In this document: positions 43,986-55,299 of the stretch, one piece after another | Position numbering within the stretch: position 1 is the first letter of the stretch | Layout of the letters: each line of letters begins with the position of its first letter | Assembly (NCBI RefSeq): GCF_019112545.1 | Contig: NW_025064945.1 | Coordinates: forward strand, 114,876 to 178,875 | Direction of reading: 5' to 3' | Length of the DNA stretch: 64,000 bases | Source: Guyanagaster necrorhizus | Lineage: Eukaryota > Basidiomycota > Agaricomycetes > Agaricales > Physalacriaceae | Made by a program: the position numbers and the translations under genes | The notes under the pieces: generated by a model | What the model was told of the DNA's origin: nothing | The model's input: only the letters and a program-made list of their open reading frames with translations | Databases searched by the model: none

Positions 43986-45400
43986 CACAACTTCAAGGAC
44001 CTATTTGAGAAGGAAAACTTTGATAAATTACCAGAGCCAAAACCATAGAATCATGTGATTGAATTAATCCCAAATGCAAGTGCCAATCTGGATTGTAAAA
44101 CCTACCCCCTTGAGAACAATGAGCAGCAGGAACTTGACAAGTTCTTGGATGAGAACTTGTCCAGTGGACACATCAGACCCTCAAAATCCCCTATGGCATC
44201 ACCATTCTTTTTTGTCAAAAAGAAGGATAGCAAACTCTGGCCAGTCCAGGACTATTGAAAACTTAATGAAATGATGATCAAGAATCATTATCCCCTTCCA
44301 TTGATCTTGGAGTTGATAGACAAGCTTTGAGGTGCTAAATATTACACCAAACTCAATGTCTGATAGGGGTACAATAATGTCCACATTAAGGAGGGAGATG
44401 AGTGGAAGGCAGCATTCAGAACAAATTGAGAGCTATTCGAACCCACAGTCATGTTCTTTGGGTTGACCAACTCCCTAGCCACATTCCAGTGGATGATGAA
44501 TGATATATTCAAGGATCTCATTGCCACTGGAAAGATTACCATTTACCTTGATAATATCCTAATTATGTCAAGGACTAAGGAGGAGCACAGGTGACTAGTG
44601 CAACAGATACTGGCCCTCATGAGAAGACACAAATTATTCCTCAAAGCCAAGAAGTGTGAATTTGAGGTACTCAAAACCAAGTACCTTGGAGTCATCATCA
44701 GTGAAGGAAGTATTCAGATGGACTCCATCAAGGTAGCAGGGGTAACTGAATGGCCAGAACCAGTCAAGAAGAAGGAGCTGCAATTGTTTCTTGGATTTAC
44801 CAACTTCTACTGGCAATTTATCTGAGACTACAGCAAGGTCATCTGATCCATGACACAACTGACTGGCAATGCCCTCTGGGTATGGGGTCCCTCCTGACAA
44901 ACTGCTTTTGATGACCTGAAATGACAGCTAGCTGAGGATGTCATACTTGCTATTCTCATACAGAAAGGGAAATTCTGAGTTGAGGCCAACTCCAGCAAAG
45001 GCTCCATTGGTGCCATACTTTTACAAGAATAGGATGGGAAGTGGCATCCAGTCACCTTCCTTTTAAAAGCATTAACCATCACTGAGCGCAACTATGAAAT
45101 CTACAACAAGGAACTACTTGCCATTATGCTTGCTCTTGAGGAATGGTGGCACTATTTGATCAGAGCCACAGAAGCATTTGAAATCTGGACTGATCATCAA
45201 AACTTATGATACTTCTGACAGCTGCAAAAGTTAAACTGTCAGTGAGTGAGAGGGGTCACAGAGCTCAGCCAATATCAGTATACCCTTCATCACAAGGCAG
45301 AGACAGCCAACAAAAAGGCTGACCTGCTTAGCCGAAGGGCAGACCACAATCAGGGGGGAGCTGATAACAAGAGAGTAACATTACTTCAGCCTAAACACTT
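43986..45400 (+). pseudogene. RT and RNase H of Gypsy G pol
   Basis: [53 protein letters not shown], and the catalytic box YLDNILIM at 44,544-44,567 (YLDD changed to YLDN, as in element A). Then FLGFTNFYWQFI and RNase H pieces (VEANSSKGSIGAILL, IWTDHQNL). Stops are mainly TGA. Confidence 0.82.
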
Positions 45401-46860
45401 CTGAGCAATGATAATGCCAACAGAGGAGGAAATTCATGAGTGCATCAAGAGTGCAACTCATGACAATCATAAATGGGATCAATGAGTAGCACCATCCCTC
45501 AATCATGAGCAGGGGATGATGAAGGAAGGAGGGCTGATCTGCTATGATAGGCAAATCTACATCCCTCAAGATCAAGGACTATGCAGCAAGATCATCGCCA
45601 CCTGCCATGACTATGCTACTGCCAGGCACCCTGGCATTGCCAAAACTAAGGAGCTGGTATTACAAGAATACTGGTGGCCCAAAATGGGAAATAACATTAC
45701 CATATATGTCAAAGCATGTGAAGTCTGCCAATATGGCAAGTCTTTGATGCAGGCCTGAGCTGCACTGCTCCACCTGAATGAGGTCCCCTCATCATCATAG
45801 ACCTATATATTGGTTGATATGATTACTGGATTATCAGACTGCAATGGCTATGATGCCATTATCATCATCATTGATCGATTCTCAAAAGCAATCATTCTGA
45901 TCATCTGTTCAACAGAACTGACCTTGGAAGGATGGACCAAAATCCTATAAGATGAAGTCTATGCCAAATATGGTATGCCACAAGTGGTCATCTCAGATCA
46001 GGGATCTCAATTTGTCTCTAAATTCTTGGATGACCTGTACCACCTCCAAACTGATGGGCAAACTGAGTGTGCAAACCAAGAAATCAAAAAATACTTGTGT
46101 CTATTTATTAATTATCAATAAGATGATTGGGTGGAATGGCTAGCCCTCACCACCTTCCAACACAACAACCAGATCCACTTGGCTACAGGGAAGACACTAT
46201 TCTTTATCAATCATGGGTGACATCCAAATGTCAGCCAGACTGAATGACACTGAACCACTACCCCTGCATCCACAGACTTTGCTACCACAATGGCAAAAAT
46301 CCATACCAAGACCAAAACAGCCCTTGAAAAGGTGGCTGCAACAATGATGACCCATTACAACAAGCATCATCAGCTGGCCCATAAATACTCCATCAATGAC
46401 AAAGTCTGGTTGGACACCACCAATCTCTATTTACTATGACCGAAATGCAAATTGGTGGATAAACACACTGGGCCCTTCCCCATAACTGCAAAAGTGGGAG
46501 CCAGTGCCTACAAACTCCAGTTACCCACATCCTGGAAAATTCACAACATCTTCAATGAAATACTGCTGACTCCCTATGTCGCACCAGCATTCTCCAACCA
46601 AGAACAACCTCCACCTCCACCACCTGACCTCATTGACAATGAAGAATATTATGAAGTTGATCAGATCCTACATCACAAACTATGAAAAATCAGGGCAAAA
46701 GAAGGTGGCATGACAACTACAGTCGACTACTTGGTCAGCTGGAAGGGATATGGGCCTGAATCTAATCAATGGGTAAATGAGAAATTAATGAACACCAATG
46801 GTGCCATACATGACTATGAATTATCCCTAAATTAAGCTATCAGGATGATGGTCTTAAGGA
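45401..46860 (+). pseudogene. Integrase and chromodomain of Gypsy G pol
   Basis: Zinc region TCHDYATARHPGIAKTKEL...YVKACEVCQ; core VDMITGLSDCNGYDAIIIIIDRFSKAI, MPQVVISDQGSQFVSKFLDDLY. A deletion at about 46,041 joins DLYHL directly to QTDGQTE and loses the segment before it. The C-terminal part is at 46,452-46,685, and the chromodomain DYLVSWKGYGPESNQWVNEK at 46,723-46,783. Pol ends just before the PPT. Confidence 0.8.
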
Positions 46861-46868
46861 GGGGGTAA
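46853..46868 (+). other. Polypurine tract of Gypsy G
   Basis: CTTAAGGAGGGGGTAA directly before the 3' LTR, identical to the tract of element A. Confidence 0.85.
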
Positions 46869-47314
46869 TGTCATGATTTTCCCTTTCTCTTTGAACTAAA
46901 CCCCATGCTAAAGACAGCACTTAAAGACTGTGGGATAAGACTTAGTCATCATAACAAGCCAAGTCTGTCATTGTCTTTCAATGCAACAGCATTGCCCGAT
47001 GATGCACAATCATCCTTTTATGTATAGTAACAATGCTCAAGGACAATGAGCACCAAGACAGAGATATGCACAATAAGTATGTAGTATTATTAGCAGACTT
47101 TGTATGGTATTTAAGGAGCTCGCTCTCACTGGTAAATCCCCAGCTTCAAGCTAAAGTTTATTCCACCTCATTCTACTCTCAAGCTAGTCACACAAAGCCT
47201 TGAAGCACAGGGAGTCAACAACAGTACAATAAGTGAACTCTAACAGAAGGCTTGAATGTGAAGCCACATTAGTTTATCATGTGCTAGTTGATCACATGCA
47301 GCTTGGGCCTAACA
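46869..47314 (+). repeat. 3' LTR of Gypsy G
   Basis: 446 bp, TGTCATGATTTT...CCTAACA, 18 bp shorter than the 5' LTR because of one deletion. Followed by the duplication ATTCC (47,315-47,319). Confidence 0.9.
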
Positions 47315-47319
47315 ATTCC

Positions 47320-47832
47320 ATGTGACCAATAACACATGATAAACTGACACAACCTCACACTTCAGGTTAGAATGTCAGAGTCCACTTGATGTGTTTGATA
47401 GCACTGTATTGTCAAGGCATTGCAAGTCACTCAAGATAAGATGGTGAAAGAATAAACTTTAGCTCAAAGCTGGAGTTACTATAGCAAGAGCTATACTACT
47501 TATATACTAATTGTCATCCATTCTAAAGATATAACTACCTAATTGTTCTTTCTGGTGCTGTGTAGCATTTTGTCCAGTGTTGTCAAGCTACCTACAAAAG
47601 AGTATTGTCTGCTGTTGAGCTGTTACTGCTGTTACTGCTGTGCAATGACAAAAAAGGCATTCTGCCATTGTGCTGCTGTGAGCCTCACAGCAGTGCAGTA
47701 GAACCTGGATGGTGCTGCTGACTAAGCCTTCCCACAGTTCTAAGTGCTGGTTAGGCACTCTGACTAAGCAGAAATAGGAGTCAACCTAAATAAGTTAGGT
47801 AAAAGAAAAGAAAATAGGAAAAATTGTAACAG
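47320..47832 (-). repeat. 5' LTR of Gypsy F, remaining 513 bp
   Basis: Continues the LTR begun at 40,007-40,023; together they make 530 bp against 529 bp for the LTR at 31,106. Ends ...ATTGTAACA, followed by GGAAT (47,833-47,837). Confidence 0.88.
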
Positions 47833-47837
47833 GAATG

Positions 47838-48702
47838 GAGTTCTGCACTTTGAAACCACTATATTTAGTTTGTCTTAGTAAGTACAGTAGTAGACTATTT
47901 AAGTACTGCATTGTAAGAGTAGTAGACAAGTTTCTGACTCTCCACAGTTGCAGTGTATTGAGCACAAAGACCTTGCACTCCAGCTCTGGGTTTGTGTTTG
48001 TAACTTTGGGTGAGGGAATAGACCTATTATTAATATCATTGAGAGAGATTTGATAAGAAGTTTTGGATTGTGTTCAAGCCTGAGAATAAGAGAGTGGTGT
48101 CTGAAGGGCACTATCTTGAGTTTTTAAGGCATTTGTGATGTCCAGCACTACAGGTGGCAGAGGTTCAAACCCTTTGGCCTGTCAGATGGTGTTTACTGTG
48201 TTTTGTGTCTCTGGATCACATAGGTTTGAATCCTGTGGGTCTATGATTGGTTTTGAAACTTGTGTACAGACATCTGAGCTTTTTGGCACTTGTGGACATG
48301 TCTGTGATTGGTTTCTGCTTAGAGCATGAAGCTTTGAGTTGTGTATTGTGTGTGTTAGAGATTTTGATTTGATCTGAGCTGTGCTTGGGACCTTTTTGAG
48401 GGCTGTAGGATTGTTTCAACATATTGTATTGAGCTGCAGTACCTTTGCCTTTAGACCTGGCAACACCTGTTGCCACCTCTTGTTTTGATAAAATGAAAAG
48501 CTCTGAGACTTAGAGAGACCTGGGACTGTTGTACACATGCTATTGCTGTTCACATGCAGTGGATTCATTGAAGAAGATAATTATATTTGCTGTCACTACT
48601 TTTATCACATTATAATCCCCCCATGAACTAAGAGTATAGTGTGCATGTTGGTGTGGGTATGATTAGTGGATAGCACTCTGCTGTATCCATTTTCACCTTG
48701 CA
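47838..48702 (+). repeat. Long repeat ED copy 2, 3' half
   Basis: Resumes the ED copy broken at 31,105 by Gypsy F and aligns with 36,430-37,346 of copy 1, with one deletion of about 50-70 bp. It ends ...CCTTGCA followed by TGCAT (48,703-48,707), which equals the flank at 30,446-30,450. It contains TATA-like CTATTTAAG at 47,895 and two motifs resembling Pol III box B (GGTTCAAACCC at 48,162). Confidence 0.72.
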
Positions 48703-48707
48703 TGCAT

Positions 48708-49356
48708 GCAGGACCTCTTCAATGGACTATGAGGATTAAAACAAGCAGGGGCTTCAACTTCTTCCAAAATTTAGAAGACACCACTGTGAATCTCTGCTCA
48801 GGGTCGCAACCAGTCACTAATACATCATGTCACCATGGCAGCAACTCTAAGTGCCAAACGCTTGACATAACTCTGCAATTACATCTGCTTGCCCTCATCG
48901 GAGGACATCAGATAATCAACCTGTGCATAGAACCGTCAGGTCAGGGACCACATATGAAACGGTAGACTGACGTGAATGAACGAATAAATGTGACCACTGT
49001 CGACATTTGGTACTGTCTTTCAAAATTGCCAACGTCTCATGTCTCCTTCCCCAGAGGGAGACAATTTTCAAAGAGCTAACAACGAGATACACAAAACAAC
49101 TTGAGCTCCGCAGTGTACACCTATGTGAGCGGTGTCAATACAGTTTTTTTCTGGAGATGGTATTAACATACTCTGATCCTGTTCCTCGACGGCAAACTAC
49201 AAATAAATACAACTTTTTAAAAAAATTCTGTATCTAAGGAAAATTGCGGGACCATGTAACTACGAGGCGTACACCACAGGCAAAGGAAGGTAAAAAATGG
49301 AATGAGAGAAACATAGTCTAGGACAAACCGAAGAGTGCATGCTGCGCCTCCCCATC
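48708..49356. other. Junction into CpG-rich sequence, no gene recognised
   Basis: CpG returns from about 48,805. No ORF with recognisable domains; this is the 3' flank of the F-box pseudogene. Confidence 0.4.
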
Positions 49357-50993
49357 TCAAAGACAGTCTGCGCTGTTAAATAGAAATTCAACATCGAGCC
49401 CCTTCTCCTTTAGCCTGAATAAATCACGAAATCGGGGGATACACTCAGGGGGAATGACAAAGTTTTCCCTGACGAGTTTTCCCTGACGAAATACGAACAC
49501 AGAGATAACCTTAATCTCTCCAATCCCATAAATTTTCTCCACCTCGGAAGAATCATCGCATGAAATGCCGCGGATTCTTGCAAAAGACCAATTGGTGCTT
49601 TGCGGAAGGGCACCTCCTCGATGTGCAAATCCTTCAAGTTAGGGACATTCCCAGCCTCAGGAGAGAGCGATCTAAAAATATCGCTCGCCACCTGGATGTC
49701 GATTGTGATGTCAAGATATTGTAACCCACGAGATTGAACGAAGATCGGGACGAGGAAGGTGTCGACAGTATAAGGAATGTAAAGGTATAATTTTGTCAGA
49801 TTGCAATTCGAACGCCGGAAAAGGCCAACGAGGCGAGCCTCCTCAACAAGTGTTAAAGCTGTTGGAAGAGCGCTGTATTCATATACGGGGTCAATGGAAA
49901 ATGTATCCAAAGTGGGAAGGCAAATATAGTCAAAGATCTCATAAATATTTGTATGACCACCTATAAGCTCCAAGAAAATGCAAAAACAGAGTACTCTGAG
50001 AGACATGTGCATGATAGAAGGATACCCTTCCAAGGAAGAATTGATGGGACCAAGCTGAGGTGAACCCCTAACTGGCTGTATCGATAAAGTAGTGAGCTTT
50101 CGTACCTGCTGGAAGATGGGTAGAAGCTCAGAGGAGCTATAGGTGCATACTACAAGCCTCTTGAGCTCCTTGGGATATATAGAGAGATGCGAGTAGGTGA
50201 GATCTTGGAAGACAGCATCTGTTATATTGCATGAAGCAAAGGGATTACTGTCGATAGTCCTGTCGTCGCGACCATAGAAATGAATATCGATTATGAGTTT
50301 CATCAATCATACTGGGGGAATGGAAATCAGAGACAAAAATCTGGGGAAATCCTCAGATTTTATCTTAAGGTATAATTCTGACCAGCGTGATGAATGTTCA
50401 GCAACAGAAGCGAGAGCATCCATCGCCGAACTTGTGATGCGTACAGCGTATATTAAGAGGAAGATCATGGGAAAGGGAGAGGTAAAGGGATAGAAAGTTA
50501 ACGTTCGGGATTTCAGATCCATCTATTCCAATGCTCGTCCATAAAGAAGACGAAGAGCGTGAAATGGACTGCCACGAGGAACAGACATGACCAAGAATCC
50601 AAGGCGAGGTGGAACTACTTATATCAGTCGGGCATGTTCTTTCGAATATCTCAAGGAGAGTCTCCTGAGGTAAGCGTTGTATCGGTAATTGTAGAGCTTT
50701 GCAGCTACTGGGATATTGGAGCAGTTTAACCCTCCGATCTCCAATCTGAATGAAGAGAGGCTCGATTAAACGCAGTTCTGTCTCGAGATTGGCTATATCC
50801 TCCGCGACCGTCGCTTGATCAACGTCGATGGAGGATAAACCAGACTGTAGAAGCTCGGTAGCGTAGAGGGATGGAACGTATGGATGGATTGCTCAGAATT
50901 GGAAATTCACACATAGCACCTAGACGAAAACTGTTAACCATGGTGCGACGCAATACTTACGATGGATTTTCGTACGCTTTCGGTGAATGGCAT
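49357..50993 (-). pseudogene. F-box domain protein, pseudogene with four lesions
   Basis: Would encode a substrate adaptor of an SCF ubiquitin ligase, of the large agaricomycete F-box family. Exon 1 is MPFTESVRKSI (50,993-50,961), followed by a GTAAGT intron. Then come a coiled-coil-like stretch (EDIANLETELRLIEPLFIQ), the F-box (RLPQETLLEIFERTCPTDIS...WILGHVCSSWQSISRSSSSLW, about 50,720-50,560), a leucine-rich body and the C-terminal FRDLFRLKEKGLDVEFLFN. Lesions: TGA at 50,895-50,893; a 1-bp insertion near 50,445; TGA at 50,309-50,307; and a perfect 14-bp tandem duplication at 49,462-49,489 that shifts the last ~45 codons. Removing these restores one frame. Unlike the relic at 19.9 kb, it keeps its CpGs. 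Confidence 0.78.
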
Positions 50994-51639
50994 ACTGGGA
51001 CAGCAATCGTAAAATGGTGCAATTAGCCCGACTAATGATAAGACTTGAGAGGGACACTGCAAAATGTGAGAGAATTACTTACAGAATTCTGTTGCGTTTT
51101 CTGACTTGTCTGAGCCTGCGACGTGAAAGTCGAAGATGAAGAGAGCGAAAGCTCTGCCGTCTGCGGCACGTGCGGTCCGCAGCTTTGCGCGTGAGGAACC
51201 CGAATCGGAACCCCATGGATGCCCTTCCTCGATGTTGTGTCTGTTGGCCTATTTTCACGTCGAATGAGGACTGAAGGAAATGTGTGTAGAGACACGACCT
51301 TCTAGTACATGTCATGTAACTAAATATTACTGACAAGCTACAGATGTCGGGATAGTGAGAAAGGAGAGAAATGGTGCATAATTGGGCATTCTGTGTTCCC
51401 TTATCCATGGTGGGAATTATACTCAGACTACAAACGAAGGGGAAGATCTCTCGCCCACTTGTCCACGCAGCCCTCATAGTGCCAAAACTCACTAGAGTTC
51501 TCAGGATTCAGGATATCAGGCTGCCGGAATTGTCAGAACAAGTGTGTGATACACCGAGCGAATTAAACACTTTCCTCGCATCCATTAAGAAGATTAACAA
51601 CGTTGGTTTCATCTGCAGGCATATGTCAGTACCAGACCA
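50994..51639. other. Intergenic region, no gene recognised
   Basis: Several frames of 85-140 codons on both strands look like shadows (arginine/serine-rich, no domains). Confidence 0.35.
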
Positions 51640-54600
51640 ATATCAAGGAGCTACTGTCAACTTACGGGCCTTGATGCACGTAAATAAGTAGACTCTAATC
51701 AAGGTAAGAGGTCCGCCGTCCAGAGTGAGGCCAACTCGCTTGTCGACCAGCTCACCCACGCCGTATGCACTGCCACTTTTCCCACCCTTGGTGGTTGCTT
51801 TAACATAACCCTTAGCTGCATAGACCCTTGCTTCGAGGGCGGCATTTGCAGTTGGACTAGACGACATGGTCAGAGAATGAGAACGAGTCTGGGTGGAAAT
51901 ACGGATGGACGATATGTTCGATAGAGAGTGCGGATTCTCTAGGTGCAGTATTTATACATTTTGGATGACCATAAATTGTGAAACCATTCTGGGACAGTGG
52001 CTGGAGTGGATAAATCCGATTCTAGCTGCGTCTTACTGTTACGCACGCCTTGCCAGTGTCATAGCCAGATGTATAATTGGTAGAACAGTCAGACGGTCGA
52101 CTAGCGGGAAGAACCGAAGTGAAGACGAAAAAGATATCTGTGGTAAAGATATCCGATCAGCATCGATCGGATTACCCCATTATAGAAAATACTGTTCGCC
52201 CGGGCCTGGGGTACCATGATGCTGTTGCCGGTGAGGGTCCTATGCTTGAAAAAGATCGATTTGCTGATGGAGCCACAGCCAGTGACCCAATTTTAAGGGG
52301 TCGGTGCCTTCTAACATTGCTCCGATGTTCAATTGATGGCTCCGGAAGACATTGATTTCAAAAACTCAGACATATCACCCGTGTTTTTTGTGATACGAGC
52401 TCCGAAATCACACATATCACAGGAACAACTTATCTCCTTTTCCATCGTACGCTTCCCATGGATCCAATCCATAACAAAGTCCATGAAAATGCTCATTACT
52501 AACGGTGCAGTCTAAGACGGCTTAGGGAAAATGGACTAGGCAAAGATTCCGGTTTATGAACGCCGGCGCTTCCCCGATACTGGAATAAAATACATCGAAC
52601 TTGTGCCCGGTCTATCGGCGTCAAAACGTGGATATCTTGACTGAATATGGAACTCTACAGTTCAGCTAGTAGGTCACTTGAGACTATGGTTATGCTGCAG
52701 GGGAGGAAAAATCTGAACATTGCGCCGCTGGACCATGAATATCAACACGTTTATTATTTGAGGAACTCGATGACTTGTGGCTCTTGTGTACCTTGGAGTC
52801 ACTTCCGCTTTTCACATTACCTTACCCTCGTTGCCGTCGCAGATCCAACACTAAACTCCGACAGGCGTCCAGTTCCCATTGCCTTCAATTGCCTGTTCCC
52901 GTTCAATTTCTGGTCAATAGAATGGGTCGGCCTTGTAAAACCATCGAGAAAGGACTGGGACACAACATGCATACCGTCTGTGGGACCATGGAAACCTATT
53001 GGAAGTGACTATTCGGAATGTAATGCATCTCGTATTTCCCAGGCGACAGCTTCATCACCCATAGGTAAAGGACATGTGTTGCCAGTAACAGCTGCTATTC
53101 CTATCCTGGAAACACACGTAGAACATTCTCAGGTCGAAAGCCACCATCAGGAACTTCACTACTCTTGGACGGACCAGTGCGTCCCTGTAAATCGTTCTTT
53201 CTGCATATTATGCATAGAGAAGGAAGGTAAAAATAGTTGTTAAATGTTTGCCAGATCGACCTAGAGTTAGCTAATGCATTCCATCTTGATAGCAAATCTC
53301 GGCGCAGGCCGTAGTCTACGTGTATCGTTTTCGACAGCTTCACGTTTGTTCTTGGACATAATTTCGTGACTGACATCAATAAATCTTTTGCTGTTTGATG
53401 CTTTCCGGATTGCCTTCAGTTTCACGGTCTTGATATTGGTACCGGCACAGGGACCATGGAGATGTTCCCGAAATCAGTATTGCCGGGGCCAGGGTATGCA
53501 CAGGATCACATCTTCAGTTGCTTGCATCTCAAAATAAATCATACAGCCATTGAAATTTCTGGCTAATAGTGTTAATATTAAATGCACGAGTTGAGAACAT
53601 GCCGCTGACGTCGAATACATCAAAGCCGGCAAAACTGAGGTCGACCATACGGCGCTGGTTCGGAGTGCTATCGTTAGAGGTCTATCCAGTCAGACACAGC
53701 AAGGATGAGATGGCGAAGCTATACATAGTGCAAAAGGTAGTTTTATCACGGCTATAGTAAATCTTCTGTTCTGGATCGTACTGGGCATCTGAACGAAACG
53801 ACTATGAGAAGGAGTCCGAAACAAAGTGCGAGAAGCTCAACTTATGTCATCTGAGCTTCGCCTACTAGCGGTATCTAATACTGCAAACATACCGTAGTCT
53901 GCAGTAGGAGTCAAAAAAGAAGAATGAAAAAAAAGAGAAGAAACGACCTACGAGAGATAGAGCACATCGTCGACGTTGACTTCCACGCTGTCATTGGCAA
54001 AGAGTATAAATATTAAGGGCAAGAAAATATCGCGTCGCTGCAAAGACATCATACGCCATGATATCAGAGACACAAGACCTAATACCTAGCATCTCTTGGA
54101 AGGATCCAGCAAGTCCGAATGACCGTGGTGAAGATTGATTTCTTGAACCAAATTTGGTGACCAAGGTCGAAAAAGCTTCCTTCGTCTGGGCACTTCCAAT
54201 TGTTAGGAGCTCCATGACAATGGCCTGTCAAAGATCACGAGCCTTCCCTGCATTTTGTAATCGGGAACGAGGCCTGTAAGTTCTGCTTGAAGGAAGGAGA
54301 GTTAATAATACCTGCGGAGCGTCTCTTCGGAGAAAACATTTCTGACTTGTGGCGCGATGCAGCGATGCAGCAGAGTTTAGTGGGATGAAAATTGTCATTC
54401 CGTGAAATATCTGACCTGTTCATGGGTTAACATGTCATCTGGAAGAAAAGATGGAAAATCGTACCTACTAAATCGCCACCCTTCTGTTCTGATACTCTTG
54501 CCGTCACCCAAGAGAACGGTGTCGACGTCCCAGCCGATATTTTGGGTTCGATCTGGATAAGAACTGAAATTCTTCATATAAGGAGTCAGAAATTTTCCTT

Positions 54601-54750
54601 TGCGGTATGCCAAGGCTCTCTAACCTCTAGTATGAGGGCTTACTGTCCACATGGTCGTGGTAAACGAGGAAGCGTTGTCACAAATGTCCACCAGCGCGTC
54701 ACGCTTCCTGTCCGTGAAGACCGGTCTCTTTTTACTTCACCTCATCGTTG
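51640..54750. repeat. Block R2: CpG-retaining copy of block R1
   Basis: Aligns with R1 (24,920-30,446) in three parts, the last (52,920-54,720) inverted. R2 shows normal CpG. Minus-strand peptides in 54,990-54,400 look coding-like: FLMGMRTETPVKAIPARNPVG at about 54,950, ALVDICDNASSFTTTMWT near 54,690, and TQNIGWDVDTVLLGDGKSIR at about 54,500. Stops and frame changes occur, so this is probably a decayed multi-exon gene or an unknown mobile element. I do not recognise the family. Confidence 0.65.
51643..51867 (-). CDS. Small ORF of unknown function, weakly CsbD-like N-terminus
   Basis: 74 codons beginning MSSSPTANAALEARVYAAKG and GYVKATTKGGK..GELVDKR. The ALEAR..AAKGY start resembles small basidiomycete CsbD-like stress proteins, but the rest does not, so the call is weak. 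The C-terminal GGPLTLIRVYLFT recurs as GGPCVQLRVHLFT at 24,938-25,010 in R1. It may be the first exon of a longer gene or a fragment. Confidence 0.3.
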   Translation of the reverse strand: MSSSPTANAALEARVYAAKGYVKATTKGGKSGSAYGVGELVDKRVGLTLDGGPLTLIRVYLFTCIKARKLTVAP

Positions 54751-55299
54751 TCTTAAAGGACCGGAGTCCTATCCATTCATGGTCACCAATCCACTCCTTC
54801 ACATAAGGTTAGCAAATTTATCAGATAATATTGTACCATCTTGGCCTTTTGTTCTAACTCCTCTCTCCGTTCCTTTTCTTCAAGTTCCGCCCCGACTGGA
54901 TTTCTGGCTGGAATGGCCTTTACGGGAGTTTCCGTCCTCATCCCCATCAGGAACCGTGGTCTAGAGATTCCAGTACAGCTATACTGCAAATATATGCTTC
55001 AAAGTAGACACCACGACAAGTCCCACAAAGGTTCCCATCTCAATTTCTTCCAATATAATCCGTGTACCCTGCCAGCAATTGCTAGCTTTAGAATGACTCA
55101 TGCTCATTTGTGGCATATAGTCTACAGGGAGAAACGGGCCCGAGGAAAGCTTGCGATGACGCAGGAAACTGCAGTCTTGTAGATATGCGATAATTCTGAA
55201 AAGAGATCACATGAAATCCGAAGCGACCGCCAGTGGAGAAAATTTGTACATGTCTTCATGCCATCGATAGGCAATTAAATGTGCCAGAAATGTGGCTTT

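Larger units (their letters stand above)
40024..47314 (+). mobile_element. Full-length chromodomain Ty3/Gypsy element G
   Basis: 7,291 bp with LTRs of 464 and 446 bp, TG...CA ends, a PPT and a perfect ATTCC target duplication. It is inserted in the 5' LTR of Gypsy F, 17 bp from its edge. Gene order is the same as in element A, and pol is again in the -1 frame relative to gag. It is younger than F but decayed by stops. Confidence 0.92.
31106..47832 (-). mobile_element. Ty3/Gypsy element F with two later insertions
   Basis: Minus-strand chromodomain Gypsy element bounded by LTRs of 529 bp (31,106-31,634) and 530 bp (40,007-40,023 plus 47,320-47,832) and a perfect GGAAT duplication. Removing Gypsy G and ED copy 1 leaves about 7.7 kb. 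Order on the minus strand: 5' LTR, leader and gag (40,006-37,347), protease, RT, RNase H, integrase, chromodomain (35,596-31,640), PPT, 3' LTR. All coding parts carry stops. Confidence 0.88.

Noticed and set aside
31106..47832. CRISPR-like or other short regularly spaced repeats
   Set aside because: Repeats in the window are LTRs and simple tandem units; no regular direct repeats with unique spacers on either strand.
48162..48172. tRNA or SINE promoter (box B-like GGTTCAAACCC)
   Set aside because: No matching box A at the right distance, no cloverleaf and no CCA-side pairing; treated only as a feature of repeat ED.
1..48750. Classic RIP (CpA-directed) as the mutation mechanism
   Set aside because: LTR comparison points to CpG, not CpA, as the mutated site, and single-copy F-box and R sequences are affected too. 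Methylation-linked deamination fits better, but RIP-like processes at CpG cannot be excluded from sequence alone.
52647..53243. Plus-strand frame of 198 codons in R2
   Set aside because: It spans the point where the homology to R1 changes orientation (about 52,900-52,980), has no recognisable domain, and the matching R1 sequence does not conserve the frame. Kept only as part of block R2.
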